Positions 63,789 to 64,000 of a stretch of DNA of 64,000 nucleotides are shown piece after piece (position 1 is the first letter of the stretch; each line of letters begins with the position of its first letter). The notes under the pieces were generated by a model, which did no database searches, had not been told where the DNA came from, and saw nothing but the letters and a program-made list of their open reading frames with translations. A program made the translations under genes and the position numbers. The DNA is from Erinaceus europaeus (lineage: Eukaryota; Chordata; Mammalia; Eulipotyphla; Erinaceidae), in assembly GCF_950295315.1 (NCBI RefSeq), contig NC_080168.1, forward strand, positions 73,388,553-73,452,552, given 5' to 3'.

Positions 63789-64000
63789 AGATGAGTGGTT
63801 AAGGATATATATGTAAACAATGGAATACCACTCAGCTATAAGAAAGGATGAAATGTTTTTGCCTTCAACTTAGATGGAACTTGAAATAATTGCATTAAGT
63901 GAAATAAGTAAGAAGAGAAGGGTGAATACCAGTGGATCTCACTCCTAGATGAGGCTTAAGAAACAAAGAAAGGGAAAGTGCAGGTGAGACTTTCATTAGT
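63789..64000 (+). repeat. L1 ORF2 end, sense, runs off window
   Basis: ATGAGTGGTTAAGGATATATATG and CAATGGAATACCACTCAGCTATAAGAAAGG encode the DEW..I and MEYHSAIRK blocks of the L1 ORF2 carboxyl end. The piece continues past the window edge. Confidence 0.8.

Larger units (their letters stand above)
1..64000 (+). other. DGKH: DGKH gene body (internal part)
   Basis: The window is the interior of one gene for diacylglycerol kinase eta, a type II enzyme that phosphorylates diacylglycerol to phosphatidic acid with ATP at membranes, ending DAG signalling. Seventeen exons with matching phases run from 425 to 60948 on the + strand. Every boundary is AG at the acceptor and GT at the donor, except one GC donor at 4652. 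The joined frame gives about 715 codons with no stop. Domain order seen: C1 tail, DAGKc, acidic linker, DAGKa, then a helical-looking region. The PH domain, first C1 and SAM regions are absent and must lie in exons outside the window. DGKD is the main alternative. Confidence 0.87.

Overview
This is nuclear DNA from a placental mammal. It lies inside one large protein-coding gene on the + strand, which I identify as diacylglycerol kinase eta (DGKH). Seventeen consecutive internal exons (425..60948) splice in phase without a stop. Together they give 2,147 coding bases, or about 715 codons. They cover the end of the second C1 zinc finger, the catalytic domain (DAGKc), a long acidic/serine-rich linker, the accessory catalytic domain (DAGKa) and part of the region after it. 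The promoter, start codon, PH domain, first C1 domain and 3' end (including any SAM domain and poly(A) site) lie outside the window. Choosing eta over its close paralogue delta rests on remembered similarity, not on an alignment.

The repeats suggest a hedgehog-like insectivore (Erinaceidae). This is an inference from remembered repeat families. The dominant repeat is a tRNA-headed SINE, called type A here. It has an A box, a GGTTCGAGCCCC-like B box, a CCCACCTGCAGG motif, a C/T-rich body and AAT/AAC-rich tails. Three further SINE types (B, C and D) are also abundant. Type B carries ATAATGGTTATGCAAAGA. Type C carries CCAGAGTGATGTCTGGTTCT. Type D carries AGCTCACTTGGATAGTGTG.

Layout: exons at 425, 2152, 4543 and 4778 encode the C1 tail and the kinase core, with a 126-bp GC-AG intron between the last two. 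Exons at 10079, 20895 and 28566 are separated by introns of 5-11 kb packed with SINEs and L1 pieces. Exons at 32243, 33622 and 39363 encode the linker. Exons at 42641 to 59840 encode the accessory domain, and the last exon is at 60785. The introns hold at least 14 type A SINEs with visible target-site duplications, several antisense 3' L1 fragments, and an abundant 3'-UTR-like retroposon called 'X' here. They also hold a deleted 5S rRNA pseudogene, a 69-bp mariner-like palindrome, MIR and old L1 remnants, and many microsatellites.

No second functional gene, RNA gene, CRISPR array or novel biological system is visible. The items most worth checking are an unclassified 124-bp retro-insert with its own duplication (33184..33307), the chimeric L1-X insertion at 45956..47232, the L1 and SINE insertions at the same nucleotide of two X copies, and the hairpin cluster at 55802..55876.
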